Below, piece by piece: positions 1-8,175 of a stretch of DNA of 43,795 bases. Source of the DNA: Pseudomonadota bacterium (GTDB taxonomy: Bacteria; Myxococcota; Myxococcia; Myxococcales; Myxococcaceae); contig JAFAAN010000109.1 in NCBI GenBank assembly GCA_023426545.1, positions 1 through 43,795 on the forward strand. Reading direction: 5' to 3'. The position numbers and the translations under genes are program-made. The notes below the pieces were generated by a model. The model saw only the letters and a program-made list of their open reading frames with translations. It did not search any database and had not been told where the DNA came from. The first letter of the stretch is position 1, and each line of letters starts with the position of its first letter.

Positions 1-58
1 ACCCCTGCCCCCCTCTCCTGAGAAACGGCTCCAGCCCTTTTTCTTGTGTATTCCGTTC

Positions 59-80
59 AAAAAAATCCGGAGCGCTCCGA
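59..80 (-). terminator. Intrinsic terminator of the sigma/CHAT/peptide operon
   Basis: On the minus strand the perfect palindrome CGGAGCGCTCCG (79 to 68) is followed after GA by seven T (65 to 59). The stem is short, but the T run is the only long one near the operon end and lies about 70 bases past the stop codon of the small peptide gene. It fits a rho-independent terminator for the minus-strand operon. Confidence 0.5.
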
Positions 81-104
81 CTGAGAACGCCCCGTGAAAC
101 CTGT

Positions 105-134
105 ATCGCCAGGGCGATTCAGGAGAATCCTGAA
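105..134. repeat. Two back-to-back small inverted repeats
   Basis: ATCGCC-AG-GGCGAT (105-118) is immediately followed by TTCAGGA-GAA-TCCTGAA (118-134); both are perfect. They lie between the stop codon of the 62-residue peptide gene and the terminator-like hairpin at 59-80. They could protect the 3' end of the transcript or bind a protein. No function can be assigned from sequence alone. Confidence 0.45.
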
Positions 135-145
135 AACAAATCAAC

Positions 146-334
146 TCAACGCGAGCGCGTCGCGTCCGAGCCGTCCGTTGACGGCGCTGTATTCACGGAT
201 GGCGTCACCGACATCTTCGCTGAGTACGGTGGGTGCGCCGTGATGCCGGGCGTGGGCTCCGGCGGCGGGTCATGCGGATTGATGCTCACCACGCCCCCGT
301 CACGCTGCGGCTTCTTCGAAAGCTTCTTCGCCAT
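146..334 (-). CDS. Unrecognised 62-residue peptide, third gene of the sigma/CHAT operon
   Basis: The ORF is 62 codons, starting at ATG 334 with a GAGGGGG ribosome site five bases upstream. The start is inside a longer open frame, but only this part has a natural composition. The N-terminus is basic (MAKKLSKKPQR). A Pro-rich middle follows (HDPPPEPTPG, residues 21-30), then a Ser/Thr-rich tail ending DATRSR. There is no signal peptide, membrane segment or cysteine. It sits 95 bases after the CHAT protein stop on the same strand; that spacer holds a perfect 6-bp hairpin (395-413). I do not recognise the family. Its place beside a caspase-like peptidase makes it a candidate substrate, effector or inhibitor of that protein, but this is inference from position only. 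Confidence 0.55.
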   Translation of the reverse strand: MAKKLSKKPQRDGGVVSINPHDPPPEPTPGITAHPPYSAKMSVTPSVNTAPSTDGSDATRSR

Positions 335-429
335 CGCATCCCCCTCAATGCGGCACTGGCAGGGCCCGGCGGCATGCCGTCCTCCTGCCTCCGCCCCGGT
401 ACAACGCACCGGGTCGGATTCCTTGGCCG

Positions 430-3426
430 TCATTCGAAGAGGAGGATGCCGTGGACCCACTCCGAGGCCGGGTGGGTGGCCAACCAGATGCGCCGCTCGT
501 CCCGGAGGGCCACGGCGGCGGGCGCGCCGGAGCGGATGCGCTCGCGGACGGCCTCGAAGAAGCGGCCGGCCGAGTCCGGAATCTCCACCGTGGACGCCAG
601 CACGCTGGAGGCCCCTGCCTCGATGAACGCCACCGGCAGGCTGAAGGACTCGTGGAGGAAGGGCATGGCCCGCGCCGCGCTGCACGTGGCCAGCAACACC
701 AGCGGCGCGTGCTCCAGCTTCAGCGCGCGCACCTGGGCGGCGGACAGCGCGTAGCGGCCGTCCGACTCGGGCGAGAGCACCACCAGCGAGGCGTCCGACA
801 TCTCCGGACTGAACGCGCCGTGCGCGTGGATCTCCACCTCGCTGGCCTGGGCCATGGCGGCCAGCACGCGGGTCGGCGTGGCCTGCATCCCCGTCAACTC
901 GAGGCGCTGGGGGTCCGGCGTCGCAGGCGGTGCCAGGGGGGGCAACCGGGGCAGGCCCAGCGCCGCGGGGGATTCCACACCCGTGACGACGAGGTGCGGA
1001 GCGCCCTCCCGCGCTCCCGCCGCGGGCGTGCCCTCGGGGCGCCCCACGCGATAGCTCCAGGCGAGGTCGGCGGGGAGCAGTCCCCGCAGGCCCTGGACGG
1101 GCGGAAGGGCCAGCACGTCCACCTGCTCACAGCCCCGCAGGGCGGACTGGAGTGACGACGGCACCAGGCCCGTGGCATCCCGGCCCAGGGGCAGGTCGCG
1201 GCTCGCGTCGAAGTGGCCCTGGAGTGCCCCCTGGGCGTCCCGCAGGGCCACCACGGAGCGCTCATAGTCCACGGCCACGCCCAGCACGCACCGCTCCGGC
1301 ACGTCCACTCGAAGCGCGGCCCCCATGAGCGCCAGCGCTTCGCCCGCGTCGCCGGCGCGGCCCGCCTCTTGCGCCAGCACGCTGTAGGCGCCCATCCGCG
1401 TCTTGCGGGCGTCTACGTCATCGGGCAGGGCCTCCGCCTGCTGGATGGCGCTCCGCAACAGCTCCAGGCCCCGCTCGCGGTCTCGCTCGAGCACGAACTG
1501 CCCCTCGGCGAAGCTCATCTGCGCGAGCTTTCCGGCGGAGGGCCCGCTCCGGTGCAGCTCGGCCAGGGTGCGCCGAAGGAGGTCCTCGTCCTGGCTGTCC
1601 GAGCCGAAGCGGGCCAGGTAGGACAGCAGCAGCGCGCCGGGCAGCCCCAGAGGACGGCCGCATGCCTGCGCGAGCTCCAGCTCGTACCGGGCCTGCTCCG
1701 CGTCGAACTCCAGCCAGGCCAGATACGCGAGGTTGCGGTGGACGTACGTGCGCTGATCGCAGGCGTCCGGCATCCGCGCCAGCGACTCCCGCAGGTAGGC
1801 GCGCGCGCTGGCGACGTCCATCCGGTAGCGGGCGATGTGCGCCAGCTCCTGGAGGAATTGCTGCTCCAGCTCCCACTCCTCCAGCTCCCGCGACGCCAGC
1901 CAGCCGCTCCACGCCTGCTCGAAGGCCTCGGCCGGGCGGTTGAGCGCGAGGTACAGGTCCGACAGCCGCTTCTTCAGCGTGGCGCAACGATACGAGAGGC
2001 CCTTGCCCTGACAGGCGCCCACGGCCGCCCGCAGCCGCGCCTCCGCCTTCCACCATTCACCGCGGTGCGCCTCGGCGCCCGCGACCTCGCGCTCGGCCAG
2101 CAGGGCCAGCCAGGGGTCCTCCGCCGACCGGGCCAGCCGCGTGAAGTCCTCCAGGTGGCGAGACACGGCCACCCGGTTGATGAGCGCCCCCAGGTATAAG
2201 TCATCCTCGCCCGAGAGGCGGAGCGTCTCCACGAAGCGCTCGGGCGCCGGGAGCTCCCCGCGCATGAGCTTTGCGTACGCCACCGCCAGCGGCGCGCGAT
2301 GGACGAAGTTCCGCTCCGCCACGCGAAGCACGTAGCGGCGGAGCACGTCACCCCCCTGCACGCTGTCGAGCACCTCGGCCAACGGCAGCAGCCGCAAGGC
2401 CCGCTCGCGAGACGGCGCGGCCCGCACCGCGTCGTAGAAGGCCAGCCGGACGATGCCCGGGAAGCGCTTCGCCTCGTCCAGCGGCAGGCGCGCCTGCGCG
2501 TCCACCATCAAGTCCCGCACCGCCGCGCGCGCGCCCTTCCAGGCCCGGCCCCGAGCCTGCGTCTGCTGCCGCAGGGCCCTGGCATGCCTGCGCGCCTCCT
2601 CGCTCCAGCCCGGCGCGCCCTGCTTCACCACGGCGTCGAACGCCTCCGCGGCCAGCAGCGTCAGCCCCATCTCCCGCAGCACCAGGGCCCGGTTCCACTG
2701 CGCCTGGGCATGCTCCGGAGCCCTCCGCAGCACCTCCTCCAGCAGCGCCAGGGCCTCCTCGGGGTGTCCCTGCTCCAACGCGATGATGGCGAGGTCGCTG
2801 TCTCTGTCCGGCGACGGCGCCATCCGCTGGAGGAAATCCGAAGCCTGCCGCAGGTCCTTGCGGACGAGGTAGGCGGCGGCGATGCCATGCAGGTCCCCCT
2901 GGTCCTCCAGGTCCGCCAGCGCCCGCAGGGGCACCACCGGCGCGGCGGCGGCCGCGCTGGGCGACTGACCGGCACCGGCCCGCAGGGGGGCGTAGGGCCG
3001 GTGGCCATCCGCCCGCGCATAGGCCACCCGCGCTTCGAGAGTGCGGGAGGGTGCCTGTCCGAGCCACACCTCGTCCTGCCCCCGTGCCTCATGCGCGGAC
3101 GGCTTGAAGACGAACAGCAACAGGACGACCGCCGCCACGGCGCCTCCCACGCCCAGGGCCCAGCGCCCATGCGCGAGCCACGAGGCGCGGCGCTGCGTGC
3201 GCGGGGCCAGTGGGCCCGAGGCCACCCGCGCGTCCGTGTCGTCCTCCTCCAGCGCGTGTCCGGGCCCCATCGCGTGGAAGCCCAGGAGCTCCAACTGCAT
3301 GGCCTCGTGCAGGCCGTTCGCGCAGGGCTCGCATCGAGCGAGGTGGTGGCGGAAGTTCTCCTCGTCCACCGGGGGCAGCTCTCCGTCGAGGAACAACGAG
3401 AGCCGGTTGCAGAGCGGGCTCATCAT
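430..3426 (-). CDS. Membrane-anchored zf-HC2 anti-sigma/TPR/CHAT-peptidase protein
   Basis: The protein has 998 residues. The N-terminus (1-40) matches an anti-sigma zinc finger of the zf-HC2 type, with HHLARCEPC supplying His27/28, Cys32 and Cys35. A basic stretch precedes one membrane helix (about 90-108). TPR-like helical repeats follow, clearest at 170-290 and continuing to about 720. The C-terminal 200 residues are a CHAT caspase-like domain with the catalytic pair visible as HAHG (His869) and LATCSA (Cys915). The ATG overlaps the sigma factor stop as ATGA, so the two genes are translationally coupled. Inferred role: bind and silence the sigma factor, and release it or cleave a target on a signal. 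With one helix and a cytoplasmic zinc finger, the CHAT domain would be periplasmic. The fusion is called with confidence; the mechanism is not known. Confidence 0.9.
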   Translation of the reverse strand: MMSPLCNRLSLFLDGELPPVDEENFRHHLARCEPCANGLHEAMQLELLGFHAMGPGHALEEDDTDARVASGPLAPRTQRRASWLAHGRWALGVGGAVAAVVLLLFVFKPSAHEARGQDEVWLGQAPSRTLEARVAYARADGHRPYAPLRAGAGQSPSAAAAAPVVPLRALADLEDQGDLHGIAAAYLVRKDLRQASDFLQRMAPSPDRDSDLAIIALEQGHPEEALALLEEVLRRAPEHAQAQWNRALVLREMGLTLLAAEAFDAVVKQGAPGWSEEARRHARALRQQTQARGRAWKGARAAVRDLMVDAQARLPLDEAKRFPGIVRLAFYDAVRAAPSRERALRLLPLAEVLDSVQGGDVLRRYVLRVAERNFVHRAPLAVAYAKLMRGELPAPERFVETLRLSGEDDLYLGALINRVAVSRHLEDFTRLARSAEDPWLALLAEREVAGAEAHRGEWWKAEARLRAAVGACQGKGLSYRCATLKKRLSDLYLALNRPAEAFEQAWSGWLASRELEEWELEQQFLQELAHIARYRMDVASARAYLRESLARMPDACDQRTYVHRNLAYLAWLEFDAEQARYELELAQACGRPLGLPGALLLSYLARFGSDSQDEDLLRRTLAELHRSGPSAGKLAQMSFAEGQFVLERDRERGLELLRSAIQQAEALPDDVDARKTRMGAYSVLAQEAGRAGDAGEALALMGAALRVDVPERCVLGVAVDYERSVVALRDAQGALQGHFDASRDLPLGRDATGLVPSSLQSALRGCEQVDVLALPPVQGLRGLLPADLAWSYRVGRPEGTPAAGAREGAPHLVVTGVESPAALGLPRLPPLAPPATPDPQRLELTGMQATPTRVLAAMAQASEVEIHAHGAFSPEMSDASLVVLSPESDGRYALSAAQVRALKLEHAPLVLLATCSAARAMPFLHESFSLPVAFIEAGASSVLASTVEIPDSAGRFFEAVRERIRSGAPAAVALRDERRIWLATHPASEWVHGILLFE

Positions 3427-4028
3427 GCACTGCCTCCGCCGTCACCGTTGCCGGTGAGCGGCATCAGCAGCGCCTTCAGCTCCTTGCGCGCCTGGTAGAG
3501 CCAGCTCCCCACCGTGCCCTCGGGCACGCCCATGCGCAGCGCGATGGCGCGGTAGCGCAGCCCGGAGGCATGCAGGGTGTACGCCTCCCGAACGCGGGGG
3601 TTGGGGAGCTGGGCAATGGCGCTTCGGAAGTCCTGCTCGGAGATGCGCTCCCAGGCCTCCTGCGCCTCTGGCTCGGGCGCGGCGACCTCGTCGCGCACCA
3701 GCCGCAGCTCAGGACGGTCCTGCTCCAGCAGCTCCGAGCGCCGCTTCCGGCACTGGTCTAGGAAGTGATTGGTGAGCGCCCGACACAGCCACGCCCTGTA
3801 GACGGGCTCCGGCTGCGCGGAGAGCGAACCATGGTGCAGCAGCCCGCGCGTGAGCGCCTCCTGCACCAGGTCCTCCGGGTCGATGCCGCCCTGACCGCAC
3901 AAACGTTTCGCCAGGGCCAGCAACATGGGCCTGACACGCTGCGCGACCTCCTCGAACCCGTCGGGATGCACACCCGTACTGTAGGCCACGGGAAAACGAA
4001 TGACCGTGGCATTGCGATGGCCGCTCAT
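3423..4028 (-). CDS. RNA polymerase sigma-70 family (ECF-like) sigma factor
   Basis: This is a 201-residue two-domain sigma factor. Region 2 lies at about residues 30-95 (IDPEDLVQEALTRGL, then ALTNHFLDQCRKRR). Region 4 is at about 135-185, ending in a helix-turn-helix (RYRAIALRMGVPEGTVGSW). The size and the absence of regions 1 and 3 fit the ECF class. ATG 4028 has a GGAGG ribosome site seven bases upstream. The stop overlaps the start of the zf-HC2/CHAT gene by four bases, the usual arrangement of an ECF sigma and its anti-sigma partner. The regulon is unknown. It may autoregulate the operon, but I could not identify a convincing ECF promoter in the 130 bases upstream. Confidence 0.92.
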   Translation of the reverse strand: MSGHRNATVIRFPVAYSTGVHPDGFEEVAQRVRPMLLALAKRLCGQGGIDPEDLVQEALTRGLLHHGSLSAQPEPVYRAWLCRALTNHFLDQCRKRRSELLEQDRPELRLVRDEVAAPEPEAQEAWERISEQDFRSAIAQLPNPRVREAYTLHASGLRYRAIALRMGVPEGTVGSWLYQARKELKALLMPLTGNGDGGGSA

Positions 4029-4158
4029 CGACCCGGCCTCCTTCCACGCCTGTCGAAACGCGGGCCGGGGCGAATCTTGGGAAGCCGTCGTGAAGCAGAC
4101 TTAATCGCGCCAAGTTGCGCCCGCTCACGGACATCCCCTCCACCCCGCAGGCCAGGGC

Positions 4159-5766
4159 TCAGGCGACCGCGGCGGAAATCGAGGCGGGCTGGGCCAGGGG
4201 CAGCACCAACGTGAAGGCCGCGCCCCCCAGCGCCTCCGAGCGGCCTACCTCCATACGTCCACCATGCCGCTCGATGATGCCTCGGGCGATGGCCAACCCC
4301 AGCCCCGTGCCTGGCCGGTGCCCCTCGCGCTTGCGCCCCGTGACGAAGGGCTGGAAGAGCCGGGACAGCAGCTCGGGAGGAACGCCGGGGCCACTGTCCT
4401 CCACCCGGGCGAGCAGCCGGCCGTCCTCCTGGCCGAGCGCCACCCTCAACCTGCGCGCTGGCACGTCGCGAAGCGCGAGCAGCGCGTTCTCCAGGAGGAT
4501 GACCAGCACCTGGGACAGCTGGGACTGGTCGGCCTCCAGCGTCAGGGCGGCGTCCCCCTCCACCTCGAAGGACACGTCGGGCGCCAGCGCGCCCAAGCCC
4601 TGCCGCGCGGTAGAGTAGGCCAGCGCCACGGTGGCGGAAACGTCCACGCGGCGGAGCTCCAAGGGACGCGGACGACCGTAGCGCAGCAGCTCGTCCACGA
4701 AATGACTGGCGCGGTCGATCTGCTCCCGCATGGCGGCCACTGCGTCCGGGTCGCCCCCCTTCCGCTCCAGCAACTTGAGGTGTGCGGCGAGCACGCCCAG
4801 CGGATTGCGGACCTCATGCGCCACCGCCGAGGTGAACTGCCCCAGCTCCGCCAGACGCGCGGCGTGGTCCGCGCGCGCCTCCTCGCGAGCGAGCGCGACG
4901 GCCAGCTCGGCCCCCGTCGCCCGGTCCTTGAGGAATCGGCGGCCCACCCACTCCTGGAGCGACTGACGCACCGGCTCGAAGGCGAGCGCGGCCAGCGCCA
5001 ACAGGAAGAAGGCGCCCAGGCGGTACTCGGACAGGAAGGGCTGGCCGCTGCCCGACAGCAACGTCAGCACCCCGAAGAGGAAGCCCGCGGACAGCACCGC
5101 CGCCAGCGACGAGTACAGCAGGCTGCGGTCCAGCAACCGGCGGTCCGCTGCGGGCTGATGGGCCTTGATGACCTGGACCAGCACCAGCAGCGCCGCCAGC
5201 ACCAGGTACATGCCGAGCGGCAGCGCGTGCCCACCCGACAGCAGCATCGCGTTGCCAAGGCTGCCCAGGTACGCCAGCAGCCCGGCGAGGCCCAGGCCGA
5301 AGAGCACGGGCCGCCGCGCCGCGGGCGCGCCGCGGTATGCGCGCGCCAGGTGCACCAGCGGCACCGTCGCGGCCACCACGGCCAACACCATGGCCGGCCA
5401 GAACAGTGGGCCACGCTGCATCGCGAGCGGGCCATGGAGGACGCCGGGCAGGAAGGCGCCAATCCCCGTCACCGCGGCCGCCACGCCATATGCGAGGACG
5501 ACCAGCCGATAGGAGCGCTGTTCCGTCGCGTCATAGGCCGCATGCAGGTAGGCCGCCGCGATGAGGGCCCCACTGGCCACGAAGCGCTCCCCCACCCATG
5601 TCAGGGCCGGAACGCAGAGCAGCAGCAGCGCGCCCGTCCACAGCGCCGTCGCCAGGCAGTAGAGCGCCAGCCCCCGCGCGTTGCGCCCCCGGAGCGCGGC
5701 CGTGAAGAACAACAGCAGCGACACGGAGAGGACCGGCACGAGGCTGTAGGCGAACAGAGGCCCCAT
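4159..5766 (-). CDS. 7TM-type sensor histidine kinase
   Basis: With the ATG at 5766 the protein has 535 residues. The frame stays open upstream, but that part is Arg-rich and unlike protein. The N-terminal ~270 residues hold seven to nine hydrophobic helices, so the sensor is membrane-embedded with no obvious periplasmic domain. The kinase core follows: the H-box with the phospho-acceptor in SAVAHEVRNPL (His317), an N-box (ILLENALLAL), a G1 box (EDSGPGVPPEL), an F-box (LFQPFVTGRKREG) and a G2 box (GTGLGLAIARGI). All boxes are intact, so autophosphorylation is expected. No response regulator gene lies next to it, so the partner must be elsewhere. The ribosome site at 5766 is weak, leaving the exact start uncertain. 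Confidence 0.9.
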   Translation of the reverse strand: MGPLFAYSLVPVLSVSLLLFFTAALRGRNARGLALYCLATALWTGALLLLCVPALTWVGERFVASGALIAAAYLHAAYDATEQRSYRLVVLAYGVAAAVTGIGAFLPGVLHGPLAMQRGPLFWPAMVLAVVAATVPLVHLARAYRGAPAARRPVLFGLGLAGLLAYLGSLGNAMLLSGGHALPLGMYLVLAALLVLVQVIKAHQPAADRRLLDRSLLYSSLAAVLSAGFLFGVLTLLSGSGQPFLSEYRLGAFFLLALAALAFEPVRQSLQEWVGRRFLKDRATGAELAVALAREEARADHAARLAELGQFTSAVAHEVRNPLGVLAAHLKLLERKGGDPDAVAAMREQIDRASHFVDELLRYGRPRPLELRRVDVSATVALAYSTARQGLGALAPDVSFEVEGDAALTLEADQSQLSQVLVILLENALLALRDVPARRLRVALGQEDGRLLARVEDSGPGVPPELLSRLFQPFVTGRKREGHRPGTGLGLAIARGIIERHGGRMEVGRSEALGGAAFTLVLPLAQPASISAAVA

Positions 5767-6025
5767 GCGTGGACTGTGACAGACCTGGAGCCCAGGCGCT
5801 CGGCCCCACTGCGTGGCGCGAGGGGGCTCGCCGCCGCGCAGGGCATGCCAGCCGCCCGCGGAGCCACGGCGAGCCCTCCGGCGAGGACGGGCCGCGCGAG
5901 CGCACGGGGTGGGGCACCGCCGCGTGAGCGCCACGTCGCCATTCCGTGCGTCCGACCGGCGCTCGGAGATAGGCTGCGCGCCCGCCGGAGCCGGAGTGCG
6001 CGCCGGAGTCGCCAGGAGTCACACG

Positions 6026-6892
6026 GTGCGGTACTTCGCCATGGTCGCGGCCGGGGCCACCCTCTGGGGGTGCTGGGCGCTCTTCTTCCGTCCCGCTGGG
6101 TTCACCGGGCCGCAGAACGCCGTCCTCGTGCTCACGGCCATGTCGCTCCCGGCGCCCTTCCTCTTCCGGCGCGACGCACTGCGTGACCGGCGGGCGACGC
6201 TGGCGCTCCTCGTGGTGGCCCTGGCGGACGCGGCCAACACCGCCCTCTTCTTCGCCGCCATGGAGCGCGGCCCCGTGTCGGTGGCGGTGCTGACGCACTA
6301 CCTCGCGCCGCTGCTGCTGGCGCTGCTGGCCCCCTGGGTGCTGGGCGAGGCGCGCTCCACCCGGGCCCTGGTGGGGGTCCCGCTGACGTTGGTGGGGCTT
6401 GCGCTGCTCATTGGCCGGCCGGACGGCGGCTTCTCCGGCATGACGGCGCTGCTGGGCGCGGGCAGTGCCTGCTTCTACGCCATCATCGTCCTGGCGGCGA
6501 AGCAGGCGGCGCGGGCGTACTCCCCCATGGCCGTCACGTCCCTGCACGCCCCTCTCTCCGTCGGCGTCCTCCTGCTCGGGTTCGGCGCGCGGGCGCTCCC
6601 CCCGACGGTGGACGGAGGCACGCTCCTCGTGCTCGCGGGCGGCATCGTTTGCGGCCTCATTGGAAACATCCTCTTTCATACGGGTCTTCGGCACGTCCCC
6701 ACCACGGCCACGGGGGCGCTCACGTACCTGGAGCCGCTCACCGCCTCGCTGGTGGGCTGGGTCTTCTTCTCCGAGCCGCTGACGCCCCTGGCCCTGTGCG
6801 GCGGTCTGTTGGTGCTGGTCGCGGGCGCGTGGGTCGCGGCCGAGCCACGTGCGCCGCACCGGGCCGTCACCATGCATGCAGCCACACGCTGA
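6026..6892 (+). CDS. EamA-family (DMT superfamily) transporter
   Basis: The 288-residue protein has about ten hydrophobic helices in two similar halves, the layout of EamA/RhaT-type drug/metabolite transporters. Typical motifs are the helix-3/4 region VSVAVLTHYLAPLLLALLAP in the first half and TTATGALTYLEPLTASLVGW in the second. GTG 6026 is chosen because AGGAG lies seven bases upstream and the first helix follows directly; the longer frame adds an Arg-rich, non-protein-like leader. It is divergent from the histidine kinase, separated by 259 bases. The substrate cannot be read from the sequence. Confidence 0.9.
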   Translation: MRYFAMVAAGATLWGCWALFFRPAGFTGPQNAVLVLTAMSLPAPFLFRRDALRDRRATLALLVVALADAANTALFFAAMERGPVSVAVLTHYLAPLLLALLAPWVLGEARSTRALVGVPLTLVGLALLIGRPDGGFSGMTALLGAGSACFYAIIVLAAKQAARAYSPMAVTSLHAPLSVGVLLLGFGARALPPTVDGGTLLVLAGGIVCGLIGNILFHTGLRHVPTTATGALTYLEPLTASLVGWVFFSEPLTPLALCGGLLVLVAGAWVAAEPRAPHRAVTMHAATR

Positions 6893-6987
6893 CCGCGTGC
6901 TCCAAATCACCGCTTGCATGCCCGGGGAGTCCTTTGGTCCTCTTGGGCCCCCGCAGGTACCCTTCTCTCCGTTCCTGGCGACGCCGT

Positions 6988-7542
6988 ATGCCTATGGAAA
7001 CCGCAGCCGACAGCCGTGAGTACCGCGTCGTCTTCTTCTGCCCCGCGTCGAGCGCCCGGCTCGAGCGGCTGGAAGCGCCCGTGCGTCGGCTGCTCTCGCG
7101 CATCCACGCGCCGCCCGCGGAGCTGGCGCCGCTCCAGGAAGCAGGCGCGCTCACCGATGCCGGCTGGCAGGTGTTCCTCGTGCGCTCGCTGACGGAGCGC
7201 TCCGCCGCGCAGGCCCTGGCGGCCTACGTCAGCGAGGCCACGTGCGCGCTGGCCGCGGAGCTGGACGCGGAGGTGCTGGGCCTCTACGTGGACGTTTCCG
7301 GGGACTCGGCGCGCATCTGCCGGTGCGGCCCCGAGGACGGGCCGGAGACCTTCGCGGGGCGCCGGCAGGCCGCGCTCGACCGCACCGCCGAGTGGCTGGA
7401 AGTCACGCCCGTGAGCCTCTCCGCCCTGTTCCACCTCGACCTTCCCGACGCGGAGTATGAGCCGGACGCGGATGACCGCTTCGTCGAGGAGAAGCTGCGC
7501 GAGGCCCGGGCCCTCATGGAGCGCTACCGCCAGGGCCAATGA
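6988..7542 (+). CDS. Hypothetical protein coupled to the DTW-domain gene
   Basis: The 184-residue soluble protein has no signal peptide or membrane helix. I do not recognise a domain. Visible features are an N-terminal beta-like stretch (YRVVFFCPASSARL), an acidic C-terminal half (PDAEYEPDADDRF) and a final charged helix (EKLREARALMERYRQGQ). Two in-frame ATGs (6988, 6994) are possible and neither has a strong ribosome site. The stop overlaps the next ATG as ATGA, so it is probably co-translated with the tRNA-modifying DTW enzyme. A functional link is possible but not shown. Confidence 0.75.
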   Translation: MPMETAADSREYRVVFFCPASSARLERLEAPVRRLLSRIHAPPAELAPLQEAGALTDAGWQVFLVRSLTERSAAQALAAYVSEATCALAAELDAEVLGLYVDVSGDSARICRCGPEDGPETFAGRRQAALDRTAEWLEVTPVSLSALFHLDLPDAEYEPDADDRFVEEKLREARALMERYRQGQ

Positions 7543-8144
7543 GGTCTCGAACGCCCGAGGACCTCGCGGGCCGCTGCCCGCGCTGCTTCCTCCTCGTGTC
7601 CCTGTGTCTGTGCGCCGAGGTGCCGTGTATCCCCACGCGCACGGAGCTGCTCATCGTCCGGCACCACAAGGAGACGCTCAAATCCACGAACACGGCGCGC
7701 ATGGCGGCCCTCGCCCTGCCCCGCTGCCGCATCGTTTCGTATGGCTCCCCGGGTGTGCCCTTCGACGCCTCCGTGCTGGACGGCGATGACACGTGGCTGC
7801 TCTTTCCGGACGCGCACCAGACGCCCGAGCCCGGCGCCGCGCTTCCCGGGAGGCTCATCGTGCTGGACGGCAGCTGGGGCCAGGCACGGCGCATGGTGCA
7901 GCGAGTCCCCGCGCTGCGGCGGCTTCCGAGCCTGAAGCTGCCCCCGCCGCCCCCGGACTCCCGGCGCCTGCGCCGCCCGCCCCACCCGGACGGGATGTCC
8001 ACGCTGGAGGCCATCGCCGGCGCGCTCGCGCACCTGGAAGGCGAGCATGTCGCGCAGCCGCTCTACATGCTGCACGAGCAGATGATCGACCGCGTCCTCG
8101 CGAGCCGGGGAAGCAACCCCCGACCCCGAGCTTGGGAAGCTTGA
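7539..8144 (+). CDS. DTW-domain protein, probable tRNA-uridine aminocarboxypropyltransferase
   Basis: This is a 201-residue DTW-domain protein. The N-terminus carries a zinc-binding type cysteine cluster (CPRC at 13-16, CLC at 23-25). The DTW signature appears as LDGSWGQARRM near residues 108-118, with Ser in place of Thr. The domain continues with a basic segment (RRLRRPPHPDGMSTLEA) that matches the family's R-P-x-x-xxSTLEA pattern. Family members such as E. coli TapT and human DTWD1/2 transfer the 3-amino-3-carboxypropyl group from SAM to uridine in tRNA (acp3U). The start overlaps the preceding stop (ATGA). Which tRNA position is modified cannot be told here. Confidence 0.85.
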   Translation: MRSRTPEDLAGRCPRCFLLVSLCLCAEVPCIPTRTELLIVRHHKETLKSTNTARMAALALPRCRIVSYGSPGVPFDASVLDGDDTWLLFPDAHQTPEPGAALPGRLIVLDGSWGQARRMVQRVPALRRLPSLKLPPPPPDSRRLRRPPHPDGMSTLEAIAGALAHLEGEHVAQPLYMLHEQMIDRVLASRGSNPRPRAWEA

Positions 8145-8175
8145 GGCCGCGGGTTCCAGTACGTCGCCAGCCGCG

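Noticed and set aside
4264..6186. 640-codon plus-strand open frame opposite the histidine kinase
   Set aside because: Antisense shadow; the kinase frame holds all the family boxes.
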